From NCBI GenBank assembly GCA_014728115.1, contig WJME01000165.1:1-35249 (forward strand): a stretch of 35,249 bases of DNA, given 5' to 3'. The DNA is from Candidatus Zhuqueibacterota bacterium. GTDB taxonomy: Bacteria; Zhuqueibacterota; Zhuqueibacteria; Residuimicrobiales; Oceaniaggregativiventaceae. This document shows positions 18,696-26,538 of the stretch, in pieces (position 1 is the stretch's first letter; every line of letters starts with the position of its first letter). A program made the position numbers and the translations under genes. Under the pieces are notes generated by a model. That model was not told the DNA's origin, ran no database searches, and saw only the letters and a program-made list of their open reading frames with translations.

Positions 18696-18729
18696 CCGTT
18701 GCCGGCTCGTCGCGCCGGCAACGGTTTTT
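18696..18729 (+). terminator. Strong hairpin with T-run just upstream of rhaT (terminator or attenuator)
   Basis: Perfect 11-bp arms, CCGTTGCCGGC (18696-18706) and GCCGGCAACGG (18714-18724), flank a 7-base loop and are followed by TTTTT at 18725-18729. It lies about 100 bases after the second GH106 gene and only 28 bases before the rhaT start. That leaves no room for a promoter between hairpin and gene, so it may act as an attenuator in the rhaT leader or as a partial terminator. Confidence 0.85.
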
Positions 18730-18757
18730 ATCATTTTAACCACTCTGGAGATGAATG

Positions 18758-19807
18758 ATGAATCCTCTGTTGGGAATTTTCTACCACGCTGTCGGCGGAT
18801 TTGCTGCAGGAAGTTTTTACATTCCATTTAAAAAGGTAAAAAACTGGGCATGGGAAGTGTATTGGCTGATCAGTGGGGTCTTTGCCTGGCTTTTGGCACC
18901 CTGGTTCGTCTCTTCTTTAGCTGTTCCGGATCTCGGTCAATTGTTAAGAGACATTCCCTTTGAATATATGATCTGGCCTTATATCTTTGGCGTCCTGTGG
19001 GGGATTGGAGGACTGACTTTTGGACTGACCATGCGCTACCTGGGCATGTCTCTGGGGATGGCTATGGCTTTGGGATTCACGGCCACCTTTGGTACATTGG
19101 TCCCCCCGCTTTATTTCGGCACATTCAATGTTCTCTTGACTCATCTTTCAGGAATCGTCACTCTTGTCGGCGTTGGCATTACCTTGACCGGTATTGCCAT
19201 CACGGGCAAGGCCGGAATGATGAAAGACCGCGAGCTTTCTGAAGAAGAAAAACGCGCCAGCATAAAGGAATTTGATTTTAAAAAAGGCGTGTGGGTCGCT
19301 ATTCTTTCCGGTGTGATGAGTGCCTGTTTTGCCTTTGGTATTTCCGCGGGCAAGCCGATCGCAGATATGGCCATTCAAGCAGGGGCTCCGGTACTCTTTA
19401 GCAACAGCCCTTCCTATATATTTATCATGGGTGGCGGCTTTACCACCAATTTTATCTGGTGTATGTATCTGAGCAAAAAGAACCGCACGTTTGGCGATTT
19501 TGTCAAACGAGGAAAAGAAACGCCTATGATGGCGAATTATTTCTTTTCCGCTTTGGCCGGACTTATCTGGTACTGCCAGTTTATGTTCTATGGCATGGGG
19601 ACCACACAAATGGGGAAATACGATTTTGCCAGCTGGAGCATCCATATGGCCTTTATCATTACCTTTAGTAATATGTGGGGATTGATTTTACGCGAGTGGA
19701 AAGGCTCGAGCCATAAAACCATCAAGGTCATTATCATCGGTTTGCTGGTTCTGGTCTTTTCCACGTTTGTCATCGGAGCCGGTAACTATTTGGTCAAATT
19801 TGAATAA
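18758..19807 (+). CDS. rhaT: L-rhamnose/H+ symporter RhaT
   Basis: Inner-membrane proton symporter for L-rhamnose. Two ATGs in a row (18755 and 18758) are possible; GGAG at 18747-18750 favours 18758, giving 349 residues, close to the ~344 of the E. coli protein. Ten hydrophobic segments can be followed. Conserved stretches include FYIPFKKVKNWAWE, WGIGGLTFGLTMRYLGMSLG, KPIADMA, PSYIFIMGGG and GLIWYCQFMFYGMG, all recognisable from E. coli RhaT. It is the first gene after the hairpin and is followed 47 bases later by the rhamnose mutarotase. This is one of the two clearest markers that rhamnose is the sugar handled by the locus. Confidence 0.95.
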   Translation: MNPLLGIFYHAVGGFAAGSFYIPFKKVKNWAWEVYWLISGVFAWLLAPWFVSSLAVPDLGQLLRDIPFEYMIWPYIFGVLWGIGGLTFGLTMRYLGMSLGMAMALGFTATFGTLVPPLYFGTFNVLLTHLSGIVTLVGVGITLTGIAITGKAGMMKDRELSEEEKRASIKEFDFKKGVWVAILSGVMSACFAFGISAGKPIADMAIQAGAPVLFSNSPSYIFIMGGGFTTNFIWCMYLSKKNRTFGDFVKRGKETPMMANYFFSALAGLIWYCQFMFYGMGTTQMGKYDFASWSIHMAFIITFSNMWGLILREWKGSSHKTIKVIIIGLLVLVFSTFVIGAGNYLVKFE

Positions 19808-19854
19808 AGTGCCAAGGGATTAACACTCATGATTATTAAAAAATTGAGGAATCT

Positions 19855-20169
19855 ATGCCCAAAGTAGCCTTTAAAATGAAGCTCAAACCCGGCTTTGAAG
19901 CCGAATATGAAAAACGGCATGATGAGATTTGGCCTGAACTGGCTGCCGAACTGAAAAAGGCCGGCGTGTCCGATTATTCCATCTATCTCGATCCTGAAAC
20001 CCGGATTTTATTTGCCGTGCAAAAGGTAGAGGACACCCAAAAGGCCGATCAGTTGCCCCAGAGTCCGGTGGTGCGCAAATGGTGGGACTATATGTCCGAT
20101 ATCATGGAGGTGAATCCCGATCATTCGCCGGTGGTCGTGCCTTTGCCGCAGGTCTTTCATCTGGACTAG
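19855..20169 (+). CDS. rhaM: L-rhamnose mutarotase RhaM
   Basis: A 104-residue cytoplasmic enzyme that interconverts the alpha and beta anomers of L-rhamnose after uptake. The ATG at 19855 follows GAGGA by 4 bases. Length and motifs fit the RhaM/YiiL family: KRHDEIWPEL near the N-terminus, DYSIYLDPETRILFA in the middle, RKWWDYMSDIMEVNPDHSP with the paired tryptophans of the active site, and a terminal VFHLD. It lies in the rhaT operon with short spacers on both sides. Confident assignment. Confidence 0.95.
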   Translation: MPKVAFKMKLKPGFEAEYEKRHDEIWPELAAELKKAGVSDYSIYLDPETRILFAVQKVEDTQKADQLPQSPVVRKWWDYMSDIMEVNPDHSPVVVPLPQVFHLD

Positions 20170-20212
20170 ATGAATCAATGGCTATTTTAATCACTCTATT
20201 CAAGGAGGAATC

Positions 20213-21313
20213 ATGACTCCCCGAGAACGTGTATTGCGGGCTTTACGTCTTAAACAAGGAATGCCAGACAGAGTGCCTATACAATTCGAGTTATGTAAAC
20301 CGTTACTGGAGCACTTTAGCAAAAAGCTCGATATCCCCCTGAATTTCAATGATAACCTGTATGAGGATGTCTCTTTTCGCATCAGCGGCAATGAAATCCG
20401 CACAGCCATGGGCTGCGATGTGGTGGTGACCGGAGCAGGTACAGCAGACTCTTTTACTCCGCAAACCTTTGATGATGGCACCTGGCTCAATGAGTATCAG
20501 ATGCGCATGAAACAGGGCGATGTCTATGTCGAGGTCGCAGAATATCCTCTGGCTCATGCCCAGACTGCAGAGGATATCGAGAATTATTCCTTTCCCGATC
20601 CGTTTGCATCAGGACGGTATCGTGATGCAGAGCAGCTCGTCGCCAAATACAAACAGGACTATTGGATTATCGGCGATATCGAAGTGACGATTTTCAGTCT
20701 GGCACATCAGCTCGTCGGCATGGAAAAGCTTCTCATGGATATGGCCCTGGGAGCCGAATATGTCGAGCCCCTGTTTGCTGCATGTACAGATTTTCAAATC
20801 GCCATCGGCAAAGAGTTGATCAAACGGGGGTGCGATGCCTTTTGGGTGGGTGATGACTTTGGCTCGCAAACCGGATTGCTCATTTCTGTTCCGATGTTCG
20901 ACCAGTTGCTGAAACCCCATTATGCCCGTCTGGTGAATGAGCTCAAGGCAGTGAACCCTGAGGTCATTCCTATTCTGCATTGCGACGGTGCTGTCCGCAA
21001 ACTTTTGGATGCCATCTGGGAGGTGGGATTCAGGGTATTCAACCCCGTGCAACCCGGTGTGGCCGGTCATTCTCCGCAGGAACTCAAGGATGAATTCGGC
21101 GATCGTTTTGCTTTCTGGGGCGCCATCGATCAACAAAATCTGCTGCCATTCGGGTCGGATGAAGAGCTGGAAAAGGACATTGAAAGCAAGATCGAAATCC
21201 TCGGTAAAGATCGGGGCTATTTGATCTCTCCGGCGCATATCCTTCAATCCGATGTTTCTCCGCAACGGGTGGAAACATTTGTCGATCTCTGTTTAAAACA
21301 CGGAAAATATTGA
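20213..21313 (+). CDS. Uroporphyrinogen-decarboxylase-like (UroD/MtaA-superfamily) protein
   Basis: A 366-residue cytoplasmic protein with an excellent AAGGAGG 5-7 bases before ATG 20213. The opening TPRERVLRALRLKQGMPDRVPIQFE and the later WVGDDFGSQTGLLISV and FNPVQPGVAGHSP belong to the UroD superfamily, which includes haem-pathway decarboxylases and the zinc-dependent methyltransferases MtaA, MtbA and CmuA. At the strand where the methyltransferases carry H-x-C-G, this protein has His256-Cys257-Asp258-Gly (ILHCDG), so the usual zinc Cys appears to be Asp. No corrinoid protein gene is nearby. Its place between rhaM and a sulfatase argues against haem synthesis and for a role in sugar breakdown, perhaps on a methylated or otherwise modified sugar. 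The reaction is unknown. Confidence 0.82.
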   Translation: MTPRERVLRALRLKQGMPDRVPIQFELCKPLLEHFSKKLDIPLNFNDNLYEDVSFRISGNEIRTAMGCDVVVTGAGTADSFTPQTFDDGTWLNEYQMRMKQGDVYVEVAEYPLAHAQTAEDIENYSFPDPFASGRYRDAEQLVAKYKQDYWIIGDIEVTIFSLAHQLVGMEKLLMDMALGAEYVEPLFAACTDFQIAIGKELIKRGCDAFWVGDDFGSQTGLLISVPMFDQLLKPHYARLVNELKAVNPEVIPILHCDGAVRKLLDAIWEVGFRVFNPVQPGVAGHSPQELKDEFGDRFAFWGAIDQQNLLPFGSDEELEKDIESKIEILGKDRGYLISPAHILQSDVSPQRVETFVDLCLKHGKY

Positions 21314-21332
21314 ATCAAAAGCCGAGCTGTTT

Positions 21333-22751
21333 ATGAACCGAAGGACTTTTTTAACGAAAAGCATGCTGTCTCTCGGTACTGTTTCTGCTGCATCCTTTTT
21401 GAGCAGATGTCAGAAAAAAAAGAGACGCCCGAATATTTTGTTCATCATGACCGACCAACAGTCTGCCACCATGATGAGTTGCGCAGGTAATCCCTGGTTA
21501 CAAACACCGGCAATGGATAGGCTGGCCTCACAGGGGATGCGATTCGAGAATGCCTATGCAACGAACCCAGTCTGCGTGCCTTCACGGTTTTCTTTGCAGA
21601 CCGGATTGTATCCTTCTGACATTAGAATGCGCCATAACGGCAGCAAGGTCGATTCTGAGAGACTGGGTGAACTTTATTCCTCAAGTCTGGGCCACCTCTT
21701 TCGCAATGCCGGGTATCGCACGATTTATGGGGGCAAGGTACATTTGCCTGAATCAGGCGGATCTCCCGCATCCTGGGGATATGATTATTTGATCGAAAAT
21801 GAACGCGATGAACTGGCCACCGAGTGTGCACATTTTCTGGAACAGCAGCAAGGTCAGGACAGCCCGTTTTTCCTGTTTGTCTCCTTTATCAATCCGCATG
21901 ATATCTGCTATCATGCCTTGAGAGATTTTGAACCGCATGGCGGGCGCCAACGCGTCGAACCTGAACCTCTGGATTGGGCTCTGCAACGCCCGGACAAGAT
22001 GTCTGAACAAGAGTTTTTTCAAGACGTGTGCCCTCCATTGCCTACCAATCATCAACCCACGCAAAATGAGACCAGTGGCATCGAACAATTGTTGCACATG
22101 CGCCCTTTTCGCCAATGGATCAGATCAAACTGGACTGAAGAAGATTGGCGATTGCATCGCTGGGCTTATCATCGGCTGACCGAAAGGGTTGATCGCCAGA
22201 TCGATAGCGTTCTGCACGCTTTGGACAGATCCGGACTCGAAAAAAATACCGTCGTCGTCTTTACTTCAGATCACGGTGATATGGACGGCGCTCACCAGCT
22301 GGAACATAAAACCGTGTTTTATCAGGAATCGATTCGTATTCCCCTGATCATTCGTTACCCCGGTGTGACCAAACCCGGCGCAGTGGACAGAGATCACCTT
22401 GTGTGTAACGGACTCGATCTGCTGCCCACACTGTGCGATACTGCCGGTATAGAAGATCAGGCAGACCGCCCCGGTCTGTCTCTTTACCCTCTGCTCAGAC
22501 AACAGTCTCCAAAGCAGTGGCGGGAAACACTTGTCCTGGAGAATCAGGTCGGATTCATGATCACCAATGGCCGGTTCAAATACTGGCTCGATGAAAAGGG
22601 CGACCAGCGGGAAATGCTTGTCGATCTTGTCAATGACCCCGGGGAAATGATCAACCTGGCTGGCCGTAAAGAACTCGCAGATATTCAGACAGAACTGCGA
22701 GAACGATTAGTGACCAATTTGCATCAGCGTGGCATTCAACTGACTCTATAA
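21333..22751 (+). CDS. Formylglycine-dependent sulfatase (S1 family), second copy
   Basis: A 472-residue type I sulfatase starting at ATG 21333, 19 bases after the UroD-like gene. The N-terminus NRRTFLTKSM is twin-arginine-like and LSRC at residues 23-26 could be a lipobox, so it is exported and perhaps anchored. Asp41 (FIMTDQQ) binds metal. Cys81 in CVPSR is the formylglycine site. YGGKVH and FTSDHGDMDGAHQLEHK carry further active-site residues. It differs clearly from the other sulfatase (CVPSR against CAPSR, DHG against DNG), so the two probably remove sulfate from different positions or sugars. A conserved short C-terminal region (DLVNDPGEMINLAGR) is typical. The substrate is not readable from sequence alone. 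Confidence 0.93.
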   Translation: MNRRTFLTKSMLSLGTVSAASFLSRCQKKKRRPNILFIMTDQQSATMMSCAGNPWLQTPAMDRLASQGMRFENAYATNPVCVPSRFSLQTGLYPSDIRMRHNGSKVDSERLGELYSSSLGHLFRNAGYRTIYGGKVHLPESGGSPASWGYDYLIENERDELATECAHFLEQQQGQDSPFFLFVSFINPHDICYHALRDFEPHGGRQRVEPEPLDWALQRPDKMSEQEFFQDVCPPLPTNHQPTQNETSGIEQLLHMRPFRQWIRSNWTEEDWRLHRWAYHRLTERVDRQIDSVLHALDRSGLEKNTVVVFTSDHGDMDGAHQLEHKTVFYQESIRIPLIIRYPGVTKPGAVDRDHLVCNGLDLLPTLCDTAGIEDQADRPGLSLYPLLRQQSPKQWRETLVLENQVGFMITNGRFKYWLDEKGDQREMLVDLVNDPGEMINLAGRKELADIQTELRERLVTNLHQRGIQLTL

Positions 22752-22764
22752 TATCGAGGTCATT

Positions 22765-25700
22765 ATGAAGATGATACAATGGATATTGCTTTGTTGTTTG
22801 ATACCCGGAGTGTGGGCATTTTCCACAACACTTGAAGAGCTGGAGAGCAAGTTTGCACTCCTCGATCCTTCTTATGGGAATGTCCCTCTCTGGTGGTGGG
22901 ATGGCGAAGCCCTGGATAAGGAACGCATGACCTGGCAGCTCGAAGAGCTGAAATCCACAGGCGTGCCTTCGGTCTGTTTTATTCAAAAGTTTCCGGCTGG
23001 CCCGCCTAAAGGTCCCCAGGTTCCCTATTTTTCCGAAGGCTGGTGGGATTATATGCTTCACGCTGCCAATGAATGCCAGAGGCTCGGTATGCAACTTTGG
23101 GTGCATGATGAGACCTATCATCACAGCCAGCCATATAAACGCTATTGGCAAAACGTCATGGAAGCAGAATTGGACGAACGGTCTGAACTCCAGGGCTATG
23201 TCCTGGAGCGGGTCAGCATGGACACCCGCTATGCAAAACAGGTACATCTGGATTGGCCTCACGAGTGGACTGTGGTGACTGTAGCAGCTTTTCCCCGTCT
23301 GCCAAATGGTTCTTTGGATCTGGAAAAACGCATCGATCTCATGACAGAGATCGAGCAGACGAGTCTCACCTGGCAGGCTCCGGAGGGAGAGTGGCACATT
23401 GCTGCCATCGGCACAACACCCCACAGCCTCAGCCGAACCAGCCGGGCTGCAGTCGATCGCTTTATGCATTTGCATCATAATGAATACAAACGGCGATTAG
23501 GAAACATGGTGGGTGACGTACTCGTCGGGACTTTTCAGGATGAACTTCAGATTCTGAGAGGACGGGTTCCGTGTGATAACCGGTTTATTCAGGCTTTTGA
23601 AAATGATAAAGGATATGATCCTGCCGAATGGCTGATCGGGCTCTATGAAGATATAGGACCGCAAACGGAAAAGTTTCGCTGCGACTATTATGATATTCTT
23701 GTGGACCAATTGGAAGCGAACTGGTTCAAACCTTTGTACGAGTGGCACGAACAGCACAATATGCTGTTCAGCCATGACAACTTTGGCCGTAATGACATTG
23801 CCGGGCAGACCGTGCAATACGGCGACTATTATCGCACCATGCGCTGGTATCAGGTTCCGGGGTATGACGATTCCAGATTGACCACAGTGGGAAGCGGTAA
23901 TTTTTTCGATGCCAAACTGGCAGCTTCTATTGCCGCTCTATACAAACGTCCCCGAGTGTGGAATGAAGCGTTTCATACCTCCGGGTGGGGTGTTTCGCCG
24001 GAACTCCAGTATGGTGCGATTCTGGAAAATATGTGCTATGGAGCCAATCTCTATGACAAACACGGATTCTATTATTCCATATTGGGTGGATGGTATGAAC
24101 AGGCTCCGCCGGATGTTCACTTTTTGCAGCCTTATTGGCTGCACAGCCGGGATTTCTATGATTCTGTCACACGTCTGAGCTACCTGTTCAGCCAGGGCAC
24201 AGCTGTCGCAGATGTGGCACTCTTGTATCCCATCAAAACCATGCACGCCAACTGGCTGGCAGACCAGGGGATCATTGAGCCAGCCAAAGCGATGAGTGAT
24301 CATACACGCACCCTGGCAAAAAATGTTTGGCTCAGTGGCACGGATATGGTGTTTATCGATGATCAATCCATTCAAAATGCAGAGATCAGAAACAACAAGC
24401 TCGTGGTGTCCGGACTGGAATTGCCGATACTCATGTTGGGTCCCAATACGACCCTTAGCCGGTCTACTCTGGCCAAAGCCCGCTCTTTTTATGATCAGGG
24501 CGGAGTCGTCATTGCCGTGCAACAGCTGGCACATTCTACAGCAGAAAGAGGGAGAAATGATCCCGACCTCGAGAATCACCTGTTGCATATCTTTGGACGG
24601 ATCGACAAAGCCACATTGGCCGAACAGGGGTATACCTTAAACCAAAATAGTCATGGCGGCACCGGACTCTATGTTCAAGATCTGCATGCAGACTGGGCAA
24701 CACTCCTGGATCGCCATGTTGAACGAGATGTGATCACAGAACCGGGTATTTATCACACTCATCGCCAGGTACAGGACGGAGAGTTCTATCTATTGCAAAA
24801 CGTACACAATACTGCCCGAACCGTGCACGTGCGATTGCGTGCCACCGGGCAGCCTCGCCAATGGGATGCGTTTACAGCAACCTCAAAGCCTCTGTATCCT
24901 CTTGACAGTAAAGAACCCTATACCCGATTGGAACTGGATTTTTCACCTTATGAAGCCAAAATTATTGTGTTCTCTGAACAGAAACAGGATATTCACCTAA
25001 CAGAAACATCCCTGTCAGAGATCGCGACATTGGAAAAGAAGAATGGATCTGTATCGGCCAGCGGATGGACAGTGACTCCTGGCGTGCAAACCCTCGAGGC
25101 TAATATTCCGGAATCGATCCGGCTGTCATCTGCACCGGTCAGGGTGCCTGAGACCCTTATGATGACCGGGAAATGGGATTTTCATATCAAACCCGTTTTG
25201 AATAACCGTTGGGGAGACTTTCGTTATCCTGCCAAAGATGTGCTCATGCAACCGGAAATCCGGGAATTTCGTTATCATCAGGAAGGACCCGAAGAGGATG
25301 GCATTGTTCAGGGATGGATGACCGGTGATCATGATGACCAGGAATGGACTGTCATGCGCAAGGGATATGGGCCCTATTTTTGGATGTATCAAAGCCGTTC
25401 CCTGCAGATCAATCCTCCTGCTCCTCCTGACAGGTATCCCAACCGCCGTTGGCAGCCGTATGTCTTTTCCAGAGCCGAGGGTAAACCCGGTACCCATCCG
25501 GATGATCACGGTTTCGATTCTATCGTTTCTGATGATTACTTGCTCACACCCCCTGGAACCGGACTCTGTTATTTTTGGACGGCTGTGCGAGTCGATAAAA
25601 AATCCTCTTTTGAAGCTCTGGTGGGTCCGCATATAAGACAATTATGGATAGAAGAAAAAGCGGTTCTTTCAGCTCCTGCCTTGGCCGATACCCTGACCTT

Positions 25701-26505
25701 GTCGCTGCAGCTAGACAAAGGAACGACTCGTTTAATGTTGGCTGTTGAACCCGGAATAAAGACATTTTTTGCTTTACAACAGTCAGATAAAAATCTGCTC
25801 GATCTGGATATGACCTATGTACCTCGTGTCCGCTGGTTTTATGAGGCCACGAATTACGAATTTGACTTTTTCCCATGGGATACCAAACGGGTGGGATGGA
25901 TGCGGTTCTACATCCCGGCTGGCACGCGTGCCTTTACTTTGCCTGTGGCAGGCAAGACACAGATTTGGGTTGATGGCAAATCTGTGCAACCCTCCGGTGA
26001 TAGGGTAATGCTTGGCGAGGACGGTGCTCACCCCCGACAAGTGGCTGTACGAGTCGAGATGCTACCGGGCGTGTATGGGGGCGCCATGCTGACCGATCCC
26101 GTTCAAATCAGTACCGAAACCGTAGCTGTTGGGCTCGGGGATTGGCGTGATCTGGGTTATCAAGCGTATTCCGGACTTGGTGTTTACAGCCGGTCCATCG
26201 ACTTGCCGGAATTCGACCCAAAAGACAAAGTGATTCTTGATTTGGGACAGGTGGCTGTTTCAGCCAAAGTGTTTGTCAATGGAGAACCAGTGCGGTGCCT
26301 GGCCAATCAACCCTTTAAACTGGATATATCGCAAGCAGCCCAACCCGGTCAAAACAGATTGAGAATCGAGGTCGCAAATACCGTCGCCAATCATCTGGAA
26401 TATGAGGTGCCCACGCGATATGTATTCCCTGGTCAAAAAAAGTCAGGACTTTATGGGCCGGTGACGATTTCTGTGCAACCCTGGGTTACTTTGACGAATG
26501 AATGA
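22765..26505 (+). CDS. Large divergent GH106-like glycoside hydrolase
   Basis: A 1246-residue secreted protein with signal peptide (KMIQWILLCCLIPGVWA) and start at ATG 22765, 13 bases after the sulfatase. The catalytic part is related to the GH106 paralogues but distant: VPLWWWDGEALDKERM replaces PWTYWWWMGSAVD. Glu260 (TFQDELQILRG) and Glu401 (VWNEAFHTSGWG) sit where the paralogues have their candidate acids. After about residue 760 there is an extra ~350-residue segment rich in aromatics (MTGKWDFHIKPVL; PNRRWQPYVFS) that looks like additional beta-sandwich domains. The usual C-terminal sandwich follows (GLGVYSRSIDLP, LDLGQVAVSAKVFVNG, GLYGPVTISV). It could be a rhamnosidase with different linkage preference or another activity. 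Family placement is moderate; specificity unknown. Confidence 0.78.
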   Translation: MKMIQWILLCCLIPGVWAFSTTLEELESKFALLDPSYGNVPLWWWDGEALDKERMTWQLEELKSTGVPSVCFIQKFPAGPPKGPQVPYFSEGWWDYMLHAANECQRLGMQLWVHDETYHHSQPYKRYWQNVMEAELDERSELQGYVLERVSMDTRYAKQVHLDWPHEWTVVTVAAFPRLPNGSLDLEKRIDLMTEIEQTSLTWQAPEGEWHIAAIGTTPHSLSRTSRAAVDRFMHLHHNEYKRRLGNMVGDVLVGTFQDELQILRGRVPCDNRFIQAFENDKGYDPAEWLIGLYEDIGPQTEKFRCDYYDILVDQLEANWFKPLYEWHEQHNMLFSHDNFGRNDIAGQTVQYGDYYRTMRWYQVPGYDDSRLTTVGSGNFFDAKLAASIAALYKRPRVWNEAFHTSGWGVSPELQYGAILENMCYGANLYDKHGFYYSILGGWYEQAPPDVHFLQPYWLHSRDFYDSVTRLSYLFSQGTAVADVALLYPIKTMHANWLADQGIIEPAKAMSDHTRTLAKNVWLSGTDMVFIDDQSIQNAEIRNNKLVVSGLELPILMLGPNTTLSRSTLAKARSFYDQGGVVIAVQQLAHSTAERGRNDPDLENHLLHIFGRIDKATLAEQGYTLNQNSHGGTGLYVQDLHADWATLLDRHVERDVITEPGIYHTHRQVQDGEFYLLQNVHNTARTVHVRLRATGQPRQWDAFTATSKPLYPLDSKEPYTRLELDFSPYEAKIIVFSEQKQDIHLTETSLSEIATLEKKNGSVSASGWTVTPGVQTLEANIPESIRLSSAPVRVPETLMMTGKWDFHIKPVLNNRWGDFRYPAKDVLMQPEIREFRYHQEGPEEDGIVQGWMTGDHDDQEWTVMRKGYGPYFWMYQSRSLQINPPAPPDRYPNRRWQPYVFSRAEGKPGTHPDDHGFDSIVSDDYLLTPPGTGLCYFWTAVRVDKKSSFEALVGPHIRQLWIEEKAVLSAPALADTLTLSLQLDKGTTRLMLAVEPGIKTFFALQQSDKNLLDLDMTYVPRVRWFYEATNYEFDFFPWDTKRVGWMRFYIPAGTRAFTLPVAGKTQIWVDGKSVQPSGDRVMLGEDGAHPRQVAVRVEMLPGVYGGAMLTDPVQISTETVAVGLGDWRDLGYQAYSGLGVYSRSIDLPEFDPKDKVILDLGQVAVSAKVFVNGEPVRCLANQPFKLDISQAAQPGQNRLRIEVANTVANHLEYEVPTRYVFPGQKKSGLYGPVTISVQPWVTLTNE

Positions 26506-26538
26506 TTGCTGTTTACCCTTAAATCGAGTAGGTCAATT

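Noticed and set aside
20213..21313. Haem-pathway uroporphyrinogen decarboxylase (hemE)
   Set aside because: The opening motif, the HCDG strand and the glycan-operon context fit the wider superfamily rather than HemE.
22651..23478. Open frame of about 275 codons on the minus strand across a sulfatase/GH106-like junction
   Set aside because: It covers two good plus-strand genes and has no family resemblance.
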